64,000 nt of DNA from Hymenobacter negativus (GTDB taxonomy: Bacteria; Bacteroidota; Bacteroidia; Cytophagales; Hymenobacteraceae): positions 496,001 to 560,000 of the forward strand of contig NZ_JAGETZ010000001.1 of the NCBI RefSeq assembly GCF_017571495.1, in the 5' to 3' direction. Made by a program: the position numbers and the translations under genes. Shown piece by piece: positions 17,586-26,602 of this stretch. Under the pieces are notes generated by a model. That model saw only the letters and a list, made by a program, of their open reading frames with translations. It did no database searches and was not told the DNA's origin. Each line of letters begins with the position of its first letter. Position 1 is the stretch's first letter.

Positions 17586-18989
17586 TTAGTACTGTTTATC
17601 GTCGTAATCGTCAATCAGCAGGCCTTTGGTGCGGCTGATGATGTCCTTGAAGAAACGGCTGGCAGCACCGGGCTCCTTTGGCTTGGCTGGCGTGGGCGCA
17701 GGGGCCGGAGCAGGCGGTGTTACGGCACGAGCTTCAACAACCGGCGCAGGGGCTGGCTGCGGCACAACTGGCGCGGCGTAGTAGGCAGGTGCAACGGGCT
17801 GCTCCTCTTCGTAGCTGGGGCGCGATACCTGACGCTCGTCGAGCGAGTGGTAGCCCGACAGCACGAGGCCCACCGTAGTGGCATACATTGGCGATTTCAC
17901 CGCTTCAATACGGCTCTTGCCGAGGTGCTGATTGGGGTAGCCAATGCGGGTATCGAGGCCCGTGATGTACTCCGTGAGCTGCTCCAAATTCTGGAGCTGT
18001 GAACCGCCGCCCGTGAGCACGATGCCAGCCGACAGCTTGTCGTGCAGCCCCATGCGGTAGATTTCGGCGTACACCAGTTCCATAATTTCCGACATACGGG
18101 CCTCGATGATGTACGCCAGGTTTTTCAGCGATACCTCTTTCGGCGCGCGGTTGGGCAGGCCGGGGATGCTCACGATTTCGTAGTCGCTGGCTTCCTGGGC
18201 AATGGCTTTGCCAAACTTCACTTTCAATTGCTCGGCTTGGCCGGGAGCCACATTGCAGCCTGCTTTGATGTCCTGCGTGATGATGTTGCCACCGAACGGC
18301 AGCACCGCGGCGTGCCGAATGATGCCATCTTTGAAGATAGCCAAATCGGTGGTACCGCCACCGATGTCAATCAGGGCTACGCCGGCTTCTTTCTCCTCTT
18401 CCGAGAGGATGGACATGGAGCTGGCCAACGGTTCCAGAATCAGGTCGGCGATTTCGAGGCCGGCCTTGGTCACGCATTTGTTGATGTTGTTGATGGCCGT
18501 GCTCTGGGCCGTGATGATGTGGAAATTGCCTTCCAGGCGCACGCCTTCGTAGCCCACGGGGTCGGAAATGCCTTCCTCGTAGTCTACTTTGTAGTCCTGG
18601 GGCATCACGTGGATGATTTGGGAGCCGGGCTGGGTCACGAGGCGGTACATGTCCTGCGTGAGACGGGCCACGTCGTCCGGGCCGATAGTGTCGTGCGAGT
18701 TGCGGGTGATGCTGCCGTTGTGCTGAAGACTCTTGATATGTTGGCCGGCAATGCCGACGTTTACCACTCCAATGCTAATTCCGGATTGTTCTTCGGCCTG
18801 CCGAATGGCCCGTTTAATGGCGTCTACTGTTTTATCGATGTTGAGCACGATGCCGCGCGAAACCCCTTCCGACACAGCTTTGCCCATGCCCAGGATTTCG
18901 AGTTTACCGAATTCGTTTTTGCGGCCCACTAGGGCACAGATTTTTGTGGTACCAATGTCGAGCCCGACGACGATTTTGTCTTGTTGCAT
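17586..18989 (-). CDS. ftsA: Cell division protein FtsA
   Basis: An actin-like ATPase that links FtsZ to the membrane. 467 residues. The N-terminus IVVGLDIGTTKICALVG is the phosphate-1 motif, and DIGGGTTDLAIF is phosphate-2; GIVLTGGGSQL is the adenosine motif. The region after residue 400 is a Pro/Ala-rich linker ending in a short amphipathic segment (RFFKDIISRTKGLL), which is the expected membrane-targeting helix, followed by an acidic tail. It is placed directly before ftsZ, as in most bacteria. Confidence 0.97.
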   Translation of the reverse strand: MQQDKIVVGLDIGTTKICALVGRKNEFGKLEILGMGKAVSEGVSRGIVLNIDKTVDAIKRAIRQAEEQSGISIGVVNVGIAGQHIKSLQHNGSITRNSHDTIGPDDVARLTQDMYRLVTQPGSQIIHVMPQDYKVDYEEGISDPVGYEGVRLEGNFHIITAQSTAINNINKCVTKAGLEIADLILEPLASSMSILSEEEKEAGVALIDIGGGTTDLAIFKDGIIRHAAVLPFGGNIITQDIKAGCNVAPGQAEQLKVKFGKAIAQEASDYEIVSIPGLPNRAPKEVSLKNLAYIIEARMSEIMELVYAEIYRMGLHDKLSAGIVLTGGGSQLQNLEQLTEYITGLDTRIGYPNQHLGKSRIEAVKSPMYATTVGLVLSGYHSLDERQVSRPSYEEEQPVAPAYYAAPVVPQPAPAPVVEARAVTPPAPAPAPTPAKPKEPGAASRFFKDIISRTKGLLIDDYDDKQY

Positions 18990-19073
18990 GTGAAGCGGTG
19001 CTGGCGAGCAGTGAAGATGCGTGGGTTGGGAAGTAAGTTTTCTTGGCTTTACAGCCTATGTTTCAGCGAATTA

Positions 19074-19832
19074 CTATTCGCAAATAATCTGATTCTGGTA
19101 TTCGACGTTTACGCGGTGGTAAGTATCCCACCCCAAAACTGACGGAATTTGACGGTAAAATACCATAAGCTTAGCGAATTTTTCGGAAATATTTTCGGGC
19201 GGCCCGAATTCAATACGTTGGTCGCCTACCTGCTGCGTGAACGACAGCTTGCCGCCCGGCTCAATAAACACCTCCGAAACCTGGGCCTTCCAGAATTCAT
19301 GCTCGTCTACGTAGCGCAAAAACTCTAGATACCGCCTCCCGACACTATCTTGAAAAAATCCAGATGGCACACTGGCGCCTCCAGGCCGTGTTACCGTGGC
19401 TACCCGGGCCGTAAACAAGGGTGAAAGCGGCAGAGAATGGCCCTCGGCATCGAGGTAGGTATCGAGGCGGGTGTCGGAGTGCGTGAGGCGGGCAATGGGC
19501 CGGTTCTGGCGCACATCGGCATGCAGATTACCGGCCAGGTCGCGGTACACCTGAGCGTCGCGCACGAAGGGATGAGCCTTCAGGCGGGCCTCTAGTTCGC
19601 GCAGGCGCGGGCCTTCGGGACGGGAGCCCAGCACAGGCTCTTTGCCGCCCTTGGTAAGCAGGGCCGTAACGCCGCGCTCGCTGATAAAATAATTATCGAA
19701 CTCGTTGGCAATGTTTACCTTGACGGAGTCGACCGGGCGCGTGGCCTGGCGCACTGCCGCAAACACGCCTAGCCCAATCAGCACCAGCAGGCAGGCCGAA
19801 GCAACAAGTAAATTTCTAACGGTGCGGTCCAA
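19074..19832 (-). CDS. ftsQ: Cell division protein FtsQ-like
   Basis: A 252-residue bitopic protein: a short cytoplasmic N-terminus, one membrane helix (about residues 8-26), then an extracytoplasmic domain that includes a POTRA-like stretch (RLRELEARLKAHPFVRDAQVYRDLAGNL in pattern) and the FtsQ beta domain (PIARLTHSDTRLDTYLDAEG). Sequence similarity to FtsQ is modest, as usual in Bacteroidota, but its position between murC and ftsA supports the call. FtsQ scaffolds FtsL/FtsB in the divisome. Confidence 0.88.
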   Translation of the reverse strand: MDRTVRNLLVASACLLVLIGLGVFAAVRQATRPVDSVKVNIANEFDNYFISERGVTALLTKGGKEPVLGSRPEGPRLRELEARLKAHPFVRDAQVYRDLAGNLHADVRQNRPIARLTHSDTRLDTYLDAEGHSLPLSPLFTARVATVTRPGGASVPSGFFQDSVGRRYLEFLRYVDEHEFWKAQVSEVFIEPGGKLSFTQQVGDQRIEFGPPENISEKFAKLMVFYRQIPSVLGWDTYHRVNVEYQNQIICE

Positions 19833-19862
19833 AGGATTGGGAGAGCTAGTTAAATGGAATAC

Positions 19863-19911
19863 CTGTCATGCTACGCATTATGCTCGATTCGCAGAATGCG
19901 CAGCATGGCAG
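19863..19911. repeat. Short palindrome between murC and ftsQ
   Basis: Arms 19863-19879 (CTGTCATGCTACGCATT) and 19895-19911 are reverse complements with two mismatches. The TGTCATGCT start links it to the intergenic palindrome family seen elsewhere in the window. Confidence 0.65.
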
Positions 19912-19929
19912 TTGATTGAGGGGCGACAA

Positions 19930-21327
19930 TTACTTCCACCGCTCGCTGAGCAGCAGTTTCAATTGGGGCACTAGTGTATCGATGTCGCCGGCTCCTACTG
20001 TGGCCAGCACGTCGAAGGAATTGTCGGTTTGGGCGGCGGCCAGCACCTGCGCTTTGGTGACAATGGCCTTGGTCGGCGCGGTGATGTCGGCCAGCAGAAT
20101 TTCGGAGGTGATGCCGGGTAATGGCTTCTCGCGGGCTGGGTAAATATCCAACAAAAACACCTCATCTGCAATACTTAAGCTTTTAGAAAAGCCTTCGGCA
20201 AAGTCGCGGGTACGGGTGAAAAGATGGGGCTGAAAAACGACGCGCAACCGCTTGCCCGGATACAGTGCCCTGACGGAACGCAGGAAGGCCTCAATTTCGC
20301 GTGGATGATGGGCGTAATCGTCTAAATAAACATTTTCTGACGTGGTCGCAACGAACTCAAAACGCCGTTTCACGCCTTGGTACGCTGCTACAGCAGCCCG
20401 CATTTTTGCTTCGCTTACACCCTGAATTTGCGCCACTGCTGCAGCGGCGAGCATGTTTTCTACATTGTGGAAGCCGGGCACAGCCAATTCCAAGTCATTT
20501 ACCGGCCCGTTTGGGCCCTGCAAATCAAAATGAAACTGGTGGCCCTGCGCCGTAATGTTGGCAGCAAATAGTTCGGGCCCCTGCTCCTGATTGAGACCGT
20601 AGCGGATGACACGGGTGCCAGCCGGCACGGCAGCGGCCACGCTCGGGTGCGCGGTGTGGTTGACGAGCAGCGTGCCGCCGGGCTTAATCTGAGCCACAAA
20701 CTGGCGAAACGACTCAATTAGCGCGTTTTGGTCGCCGTAGATGTCGAGGTGGTCGGCATCGGTACTCGTGACGATGGCCACGTCGGGAAACAGTGTCAGG
20801 AAGCTGCGGTCGTACTCGTCGGCTTCTACTACGATGGGCGCTTCGGAGCTGGCCGGCAGCAGCAGGTTGTTGCCCAGGTTTACGGAGATGCCACCCAGAA
20901 AAGCGCCGGCGTCGAGGCCGGCGTGGTGCAGCAGGTGCGCCACCATGCTGCTGGTGGTGGTTTTGCCGTGGGTGCCGGCTACCGCGATGGTGTAGCGGCC
21001 TTGGGTCAGCACACCCAGCACCTGGCTGCGCTTCCGGATGTCAAAGCCTTCGGCGCGCAGCCATGCCCACTCCACGCTTTCAGCTGGGATGGCCGGCGTC
21101 AGCACGACCAGCGTTTGCTCCCTGTTTTCACGGACTTCAAGCGGGATGTTATCGACGGCATCAACGTAATGGACCGCGATGCCTTCCGCGCTTAGCGCCT
21201 GTGTTAGGGGCGTTTCGGTCTTGTCGTAACCGCTCACCTGGTGACCATTGGCCTGAAACCAACGAGCCAGGGCCGACATGCCGATGCCGCCGATGCCGAG
21301 AAAGAAAACGTAGGGAAACTGCTTCAA
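19930..21327 (-). CDS. murC: UDP-N-acetylmuramate--L-alanine ligase
   Basis: Adds L-Ala to UDP-MurNAc in cytoplasmic peptidoglycan precursor synthesis, using ATP. 465 residues, the normal length. The first domain opens with FLGIGGIGMSALARWF, the UDP-binding motif of MurC. The ATP loop is GTHGKTTTSSMV, and DEYDRSFL and YAHHPREI are the conserved Mg/ATP and substrate elements of Mur ligases. It is the fourth Mur-pathway gene of the cluster, between murG and ftsQ. Confidence 0.97.
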   Translation of the reverse strand: MKQFPYVFFLGIGGIGMSALARWFQANGHQVSGYDKTETPLTQALSAEGIAVHYVDAVDNIPLEVRENREQTLVVLTPAIPAESVEWAWLRAEGFDIRKRSQVLGVLTQGRYTIAVAGTHGKTTTSSMVAHLLHHAGLDAGAFLGGISVNLGNNLLLPASSEAPIVVEADEYDRSFLTLFPDVAIVTSTDADHLDIYGDQNALIESFRQFVAQIKPGGTLLVNHTAHPSVAAAVPAGTRVIRYGLNQEQGPELFAANITAQGHQFHFDLQGPNGPVNDLELAVPGFHNVENMLAAAAVAQIQGVSEAKMRAAVAAYQGVKRRFEFVATTSENVYLDDYAHHPREIEAFLRSVRALYPGKRLRVVFQPHLFTRTRDFAEGFSKSLSIADEVFLLDIYPAREKPLPGITSEILLADITAPTKAIVTKAQVLAAAQTDNSFDVLATVGAGDIDTLVPQLKLLLSERWK

Positions 21328-21353
21328 TTTTATGCTTGGTATAGCTACTCAAA

Positions 21354-21379
21354 ACGTCGTGCTGCGCACAGCACGACGT
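21354..21379. repeat. 11-bp-arm palindrome between murG and murC
   Basis: ACGTCGTGCTG (21354-21364), a 4-base loop, then its exact reverse complement at 21369-21379. It looks like a shortened, diverged member of the ACGTCATGCT palindrome family. No T-run follows, so a terminator role is doubtful. Confidence 0.65.
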
Positions 21380-21401
21380 GCTTTTAGGTCTGTTTGTCCA
21401 T

Positions 21402-22499
21402 CTATCGTTTTACCAGCTTCAACAGCTCGTCGACGATGGTAATGGTGGCATCGGGGCGGGCCAGCTCGCGCACGCGGGTGCTGAGCTGCTGTTGACGCTC
21501 GGGGTCGGCGAGGAGGCGCAGGGCTTCGTCGTAGAGGCGTGCGGGAGCGTGCTCATCGGTGATGAGCACGGCGGCCCCTTTGCTAACCAGCGCCAGGGCA
21601 TTTTTGGTCTGGTGGTCTTCGGCTACGTTGGGCGAGGGCACCAGAATGCTGGCCTTGCCCGTGAGGCATAGCTCAGACACGGACAGGGCTCCGGCGCGGC
21701 TGATGACGACATCGGCGGCGGCGTAGGCCAGGTCCATGCGTTGGATGAATTCGAGGGCGTGCAAGCCGTTGGCTTGGTCGGCTTGCTGCTGGGCTTCGGG
21801 AAAGTAGAGCTTGCCGGTTTGCCAGAGCAGCTGGATGCCGGCTTCCCGCAGGTGTGTCAGGGCAGCGGCCGTAGCTTGGTTGAGGGTGCGGGCTCCGAGG
21901 CTGCCACCAATTACCAGCAGGGTTTGCTTGCTGGGGTCGAGACCGAAGAAACGCTGGGCTTCGACGCGGTTGCCGCTGGCAATTTCGGTGCGGACGGGGT
22001 TGCCGGTAAGAACGAGCTTATCAGCAGGGAAGAACTTCTCCATGCCGTCGTAGGCCACGCAGATTTTATTCACTCTCTTGGCCAGCAGCTTGTTCACCAA
22101 GCCAGCGTAGGAGTTCTGCTCCTGGATGAGCGAGGGAATGGCCCGCGAGGTAGCGGCCAGCAGCACCGGGGCCGAGGCGTAGCCCCCCACGCCTACCACC
22201 GCATCGGGCCGAAACTCTTCAATCAGCTTGCCGGCTTTGCGCACCGAGCGGAATACACGCACCGGAAACATCAGATTTTGCGGCGTGAGACGCCGTTGCA
22301 AACCCGTAATATCAAGGCCCACAATTTTGTAGCCGGCTTCGGGTACGCGCGTCATTTCCATGCGCCCATTGGCCCCCACGAACAAGATTTCAGCCTCTGG
22401 CAGACGGCGACGCAACTCATTGGCAATGGCCACCGCCGGGAAAATATGCCCGCCCGTGCCGCCGCCGGAGATGATAAAACGAAGTGGGGAATTGGTCAT
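21402..22499 (-). CDS. murG: UDP-GlcNAc:lipid I GlcNAc transferase
   Basis: Makes lipid II by adding GlcNAc to undecaprenyl-PP-MurNAc-pentapeptide at the inner face of the membrane. 365 residues. The N-terminal GGGTGGHIFPAVAIANEL is the MurG glycine-rich loop, GGYASAPVLLAA is the second membrane-side loop, and the C-terminal domain has GGSLGARTLN and SRAGALSVSEL, which bind UDP-GlcNAc in GT28 enzymes. It is 69 bases downstream of ftsW. Confidence 0.97.
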   Translation of the reverse strand: MTNSPLRFIISGGGTGGHIFPAVAIANELRRRLPEAEILFVGANGRMEMTRVPEAGYKIVGLDITGLQRRLTPQNLMFPVRVFRSVRKAGKLIEEFRPDAVVGVGGYASAPVLLAATSRAIPSLIQEQNSYAGLVNKLLAKRVNKICVAYDGMEKFFPADKLVLTGNPVRTEIASGNRVEAQRFFGLDPSKQTLLVIGGSLGARTLNQATAAALTHLREAGIQLLWQTGKLYFPEAQQQADQANGLHALEFIQRMDLAYAAADVVISRAGALSVSELCLTGKASILVPSPNVAEDHQTKNALALVSKGAAVLITDEHAPARLYDEALRLLADPERQQQLSTRVRELARPDATITIVDELLKLVKR

Positions 22500-22568
22500 T
22501 GATAGCAGGGCGTCGGGCTAAGCGTGGCCTTATGTTTGGCTTAACCGTTGTTTTTCATTGTTAGGAAA

Positions 22569-23741
22569 TTAGGCATACGCCGCCCGTTGACTGGGGATGC
22601 GGGCCGTGTCCTCGGGCTCGCCGGTCATGGGACGAAGCTCGCGTTCACCGCGGCTCACAGCCAGAATGATGCCGATGCTAATACCAGTGAAAATGAGCGA
22701 GGTACCACCCATACTCAGCAGCGGTAGCGGCAGGCCGGTGATGGGACCCAGCCCGACGGCCACGCCCATGTTCACCAGCGCCTGCAAGACAAGGCTGAAG
22801 CTGAGCCCTGCCGAAAGCAGCCCACCGAAAGCCCCATAGCTGTTCATCACCGTTTTCAGCCCTCGATAGAGAAAGGCCAGGTAGAGGAATAGCACGACGG
22901 CGCCGCCCAGCAGGCCATATTCTTCGATGATGACGGCGTAGATGAAGTCAGAATATGGGTGCGGCAGGATGTTACGCTCGGTGCTTTTACCCGGGCCTTT
23001 GCCGGCGATACCACCGGTGGCAATGGCAATGAACGAGTGCTCGAGTTGAAATGGGGTTTTCTTGGTTTTGTCGGCGAAGTTGGTTACGCGGGATATCACC
23101 GTGCCCAGGCGCTGCCCGGCCGCCAGCCCCGCGCCGCCCAGCACCACGCCAATGCCCACCATCACGGCCATGTGCTTGAGGGGTACCCGGCCGATGAACA
23201 TCAGCAGCATGCAGGTGGCGAACAGCAGCAGCGCCGTAGAGGCATTGCTCAGGATAATCAAGCCACAGATGGCTCCTACCCAAAGCATTACCGGCAGCAG
23301 TGTCGATTTGAAGTCGTCCAAATGCTGCTGCCGACGGCTAAGCATGCTGGCAAGGTGCGAAATCAGGGCCAGCTTGGCCAAGTCGGAGGGCTGGAACGTC
23401 TGGTTGATAACCGGAATGGTCATCCAGCGCGACGCGCCGTTGATGTCGCCGCCCATGAAGAAGGTGAAGAGCAGCAGCGGTACCGAAACCAGCAGCGCAT
23501 ACAGCGACAGGCGCGAGTAATGCCGGTAGTCGATACGGTGGGCCAGCCACATACAGCCCAACCCCATCAGAATCAAGCTGGTGTGTTTGAAAAGAAAGGC
23601 TTCGGTGTTGCCGTTCATCTTCTTGTAGGCCAGCGTGCCGGTGGCCGAATACACCACGGCAATGCTGATGAACGAGAACAGCAGCACGATGGCCCACAGA
23701 ATGGGGTCGCCTTTGAGGTTGCGTTGCAGCCAGTTTTTCAT
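22569..23741 (-). CDS. ftsW: Peptidoglycan polymerase FtsW
   Basis: A SEDS-family membrane glycosyltransferase that polymerises lipid II at the septum with its partner FtsI. 390 residues with about ten membrane helices. Recognisable SEDS elements are SDLAKLALI after the large loop, EHSFIAIATGG, and the C-terminal GLPLPLLSMGGTSLIF. Its place between murD and murG is the usual dcw order and favours FtsW over RodA. Confidence 0.95.
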   Translation of the reverse strand: MKNWLQRNLKGDPILWAIVLLFSFISIAVVYSATGTLAYKKMNGNTEAFLFKHTSLILMGLGCMWLAHRIDYRHYSRLSLYALLVSVPLLLFTFFMGGDINGASRWMTIPVINQTFQPSDLAKLALISHLASMLSRRQQHLDDFKSTLLPVMLWVGAICGLIILSNASTALLLFATCMLLMFIGRVPLKHMAVMVGIGVVLGGAGLAAGQRLGTVISRVTNFADKTKKTPFQLEHSFIAIATGGIAGKGPGKSTERNILPHPYSDFIYAVIIEEYGLLGGAVVLFLYLAFLYRGLKTVMNSYGAFGGLLSAGLSFSLVLQALVNMGVAVGLGPITGLPLPLLSMGGTSLIFTGISIGIILAVSRGERELRPMTGEPEDTARIPSQRAAYA

Positions 23742-23771
23742 AATCGGGGACGTTAAAACTGATTTCTCGAA

Positions 23772-25160
23772 TTAGGCTTGAGTTGGCCCGTTTTGGTGGA
23801 GCGCCTGCACGGCAGCAGCAAACTGCCGGCCCCGGTCTTCGTAGTTTTTAAACAGGTCGAAGCTGGCGCAGCATGGCGAGAGCAGCACCACGTCGCCGGG
23901 AGCAGCGTGGGCCGTCGCACGGGCCACGGCATCGGCCATGCTTTGGGTTTCCTCCACGTGGGGCACAAGGTCGTCGAAGCTGGCGCGGAGCTTGGCATTG
24001 TCGACACCCAGGCAGATGAGGGCCTTCACGCGGCGCTCGGCCAGGTTGAGCAGGCTGCTGTAGTCGTTGCCCTTATCAGTGCCGCCGGCAATCCAGACGA
24101 TGGGCTGGTGGATGCCATCCAGAGCATACCAGGCGGCTTCCACATTGGTGGCCTTGCTGTCGTTGATGTAGCGGGCGCCATTGACTTCGCCCACCAGCTG
24201 CAGGCGGTGGTCGGCATTCTGGAACGTGGCCAGGGCCGCTTCAATCTGGCTGATTTCGAGGCCGGCTACGCGGGCAGCCAGCACCGCCGCTAGCGTATTC
24301 TGCCGGTTGTGCTGGCCGATGAGGGGCGAATTGGCCGTGCTAAGCTCCACGCCGTCCTCGGCGAGGCCCGGCGCCAGATTGGTGCAGAGCAAGTCTTCGG
24401 CCACGTAGTAGCCGGCCAGGTGTACATCGTGCCGGTGGTGCAGGCTGAACGGCAGCTGGCGCGTTTGCAGAAAGGCCGACTGGAAATACTTGTTCGTCAC
24501 CTCGTCGTCGGCATTGTAGATGAATGCGCCGCTACTGTCCAGATTGCGCGTGATACGCAGCTTGGCCTGCGCGTAGCTCTCAAGCGAGTAGCCGTAGCGG
24601 TCGAGGTGGTCGGGAGTGATGTTGAGCAGGATGGCAATCCAAGGCTGAAATTCGTGAGTATCGTCCAGCTGGAAGCTGCTCAGCTCCACCACGTAGTAGT
24701 CGAATTTATCCTCAATCACCTGCTCGGCCAGCGAGTAGCCCACATTGCCGGCCAGGCCCACGCTCAGGCCGGCCTCTTTCAGCAAGTGGTAGGTGAGCAG
24801 CGTGGTAGTGGTTTTGCCGTTGGTGCCCGTGATGCAGATGCACTTGGCCTTGGTATAGCGGCCAGCAAATTCGATTTCGGAGATAATGGGAATGTTTTTC
24901 TCGCGCAATGCCTGAATGACCGGCGCTTTCTCGGGAATGCCTGGGCTTTTGATGACTTCATCGGCTTGCAGAATGCGCTCCAGCGTGTGCTGGCTTTCCT
25001 CGAATTCGATGCCGGCCTGGGTTAGCTGCTGCTTGTAATCGGGCTGAATGGCCCCGCGGTCCGACACGAATACGGTGTGGCCTTTGGCCTGTGCCAGCAA
25101 GGCTGCGCCGACGCCGCTTTCGGCGGCTCCGAGGATAACGATATTTTTTTTGTCTGTCAT
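23772..25160 (-). CDS. murD: UDP-MurNAc-L-alanine--D-glutamate ligase
   Basis: Adds D-Glu to UDP-MurNAc-L-Ala. The ATG at 25158-25160 (MTDKKNIVILGAAESGVGAA) gives 462 residues; the frame extends nine codons further upstream, but this start fits the family. The ATP loop is GTNGKTTTTLL. NDSKATN and LLSPCCASFDLF are the C-terminal domain motifs of MurD. The start codon lies inside the left arm of an intergenic palindrome (25155-25248), so hairpin formation in the mRNA could affect initiation. Confidence 0.96.
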   Translation of the reverse strand: MTDKKNIVILGAAESGVGAALLAQAKGHTVFVSDRGAIQPDYKQQLTQAGIEFEESQHTLERILQADEVIKSPGIPEKAPVIQALREKNIPIISEIEFAGRYTKAKCICITGTNGKTTTTLLTYHLLKEAGLSVGLAGNVGYSLAEQVIEDKFDYYVVELSSFQLDDTHEFQPWIAILLNITPDHLDRYGYSLESYAQAKLRITRNLDSSGAFIYNADDEVTNKYFQSAFLQTRQLPFSLHHRHDVHLAGYYVAEDLLCTNLAPGLAEDGVELSTANSPLIGQHNRQNTLAAVLAARVAGLEISQIEAALATFQNADHRLQLVGEVNGARYINDSKATNVEAAWYALDGIHQPIVWIAGGTDKGNDYSSLLNLAERRVKALICLGVDNAKLRASFDDLVPHVEETQSMADAVARATAHAAPGDVVLLSPCCASFDLFKNYEDRGRQFAAAVQALHQNGPTQA

Positions 25161-25248
25161 GCTGAGCCAAGCGAAGCATCTTATCACGTTAGGTTTTACA
25201 CCAAGCAGCGCGACCGTGATAAGGTCCTTCGCTCCGCTCAGGATGATA
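25155..25248. repeat. 34-bp-arm palindrome overlapping the murD start
   Basis: Arms 25155-25188 and 25215-25248 are imperfect reverse complements. Left-arm signature: TGTCATGCTGAGCCAAGCGA; right-arm: GGTCCTTCGCTCCGCTCAGG. The left arm includes the murD initiation codon at 25158-25160. Member of the family also at 14152, 26505 and 50502. Confidence 0.8.
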
Positions 25249-25256
25249 AGCGTTTT

Positions 25257-26477
25257 TTAGCGCAGCTTCAACGTAACCAAAGTAATGACTGCCAGCATGA
25301 TGCCTACAATCCAGAAGCGCGACACGATTTTGGATTCGTGGTAGCCTAGCTTCTGGTAGTGGTGGTGCAGCGGTGACATGCGCAGCAGGCGGCGGCCTTC
25401 ACCGTACTTTTTGCGCGTGTACTTGAAATAGCTGACCTGTACGATAACCGACAGGTTTTCAATCAGGAATACGCCGCACAGCACCGGAATCAGCAGTTCC
25501 TTGCGCACAATGAGGGCCAGCACGGCGATGATGCCGCCCAGCGCCAGCGAGCCGGTATCGCCCATGAAAACCTGGGCCGGGTAGCTGTTGTACCACAAAA
25601 AGCCGATGCAGGCGCCCACGAAGGCGGTACAGAAAATAACCAGCTCGCCCGAGTCGGGAATAAACATAACATCCAGATAATCAGCCAGTAGCGCGTTGCC
25701 GCTTACAAAGGCGAAAATGGCCAGTGTGATGCCGATAATGGCCGAAGTACCCGCCGCCAGTCCGTCGAGGCCGTCGGTGATGTTGGCGCCGTTGCTCACG
25801 GCCGTAATCAAAAAGATGACAATGGGGATGTAAAGGAAGCCGTAGAGGCCGTTGAAGAACGTGCCCGCCGTGGCGAATAAGTCGCCGTAGTTCAGCTCGT
25901 TATTTTTCATAAATGGCACCGTGGTAATCATCAGGTGCACGTCTTTGAATACTTTGCTGGCGTCCACCGCCGAGAATTGTCCGTTGGGCAGCAGGTACTC
26001 GCGCACCGTTACTTCGTTGCTGTAAAACAATACCCAACCCACCGTGATGCCAAGCCCCACCTGGCCCAGCACTTTGAACCGACCACTCAAGCCTTCCTTA
26101 TTCTTGCGGAAGACCTTAATGTAGTCGTCCAGAAACCCAATCAAACCTAGCCATACCGTGCTAAGCAGCATGAGGATGATGTAGATATTACGAAGTCGGG
26201 CCAGCAATAGCACCGGCACCAGAATGGCCAGGATGATGATAAGACCACCCATTGTGGGCGTGCCTTTCTTCTCGTTCTGGCCTTGCAGGCCAAGGTCGCG
26301 GATGCTTTCGCCCACCTGTTTTTTTTGCAGCAGCCGGATGAGCCGGTGGCCAAACGTCTGAGCAATGAGCAGGGAAATAACCACCGCCAGCCCAGCCCGG
26401 AACGTGGTGTATTGGAACACCCCGGTGCCGGGCAGGTGGAAATGGTCGTGCAGGTAACGGAAGAGGTAAAAAAGCAT
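25257..26477 (-). CDS. mraY: Phospho-N-acetylmuramoyl-pentapeptide transferase
   Basis: Makes lipid I by moving phospho-MurNAc-pentapeptide to undecaprenyl phosphate. 406 residues with about ten membrane helices, slightly longer than the E. coli enzyme, which is usual in Bacteroidota because of an extra loop (about residues 185-215). Conserved catalytic motifs are [30 protein letters not shown] and [12 protein letters not shown], with the aspartates that bind Mg. Located between murE and murD; murF is not in this cluster. Confidence 0.97.
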   Translation of the reverse strand: MLFYLFRYLHDHFHLPGTGVFQYTTFRAGLAVVISLLIAQTFGHRLIRLLQKKQVGESIRDLGLQGQNEKKGTPTMGGLIIILAILVPVLLLARLRNIYIILMLLSTVWLGLIGFLDDYIKVFRKNKEGLSGRFKVLGQVGLGITVGWVLFYSNEVTVREYLLPNGQFSAVDASKVFKDVHLMITTVPFMKNNELNYGDLFATAGTFFNGLYGFLYIPIVIFLITAVSNGANITDGLDGLAAGTSAIIGITLAIFAFVSGNALLADYLDVMFIPDSGELVIFCTAFVGACIGFLWYNSYPAQVFMGDTGSLALGGIIAVLALIVRKELLIPVLCGVFLIENLSVIVQVSYFKYTRKKYGEGRRLLRMSPLHHHYQKLGYHESKIVSRFWIVGIMLAVITLVTLKLR

Positions 26478-26504
26478 TCGGGAGGGCTTTTAAAAGCCAG
26501 GCCG

Positions 26505-26600
26505 TCATGCTGAGCGCAGCCGAAGCATCTTGCGTGCAGCAGTAATCAAGGTCGATTGCAACGAAGCGGTAACAGTGCTTCGGCTGCGCTCAGCATGAGG
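26505..26600. repeat. Palindrome between murE and mraY (GTCATGCTGAGC family)
   Basis: Arms 26505-26530 and 26576-26600 pair almost perfectly (GTCATGCTGAGCGCAGCCGA against its complement). It fills most of the 125-base gap between murE and mraY. No T-run follows, so it is more likely a mobile REP/MITE-like repeat than a terminator. Confidence 0.8.
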
Positions 26601-26602
26601 GC

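Noticed and set aside
18042..18932. A 296-codon open frame on the plus strand opposite ftsA
   Set aside because: Antisense to a strongly conserved gene, with no recognisable domain; a third-codon-position effect of high G+C.
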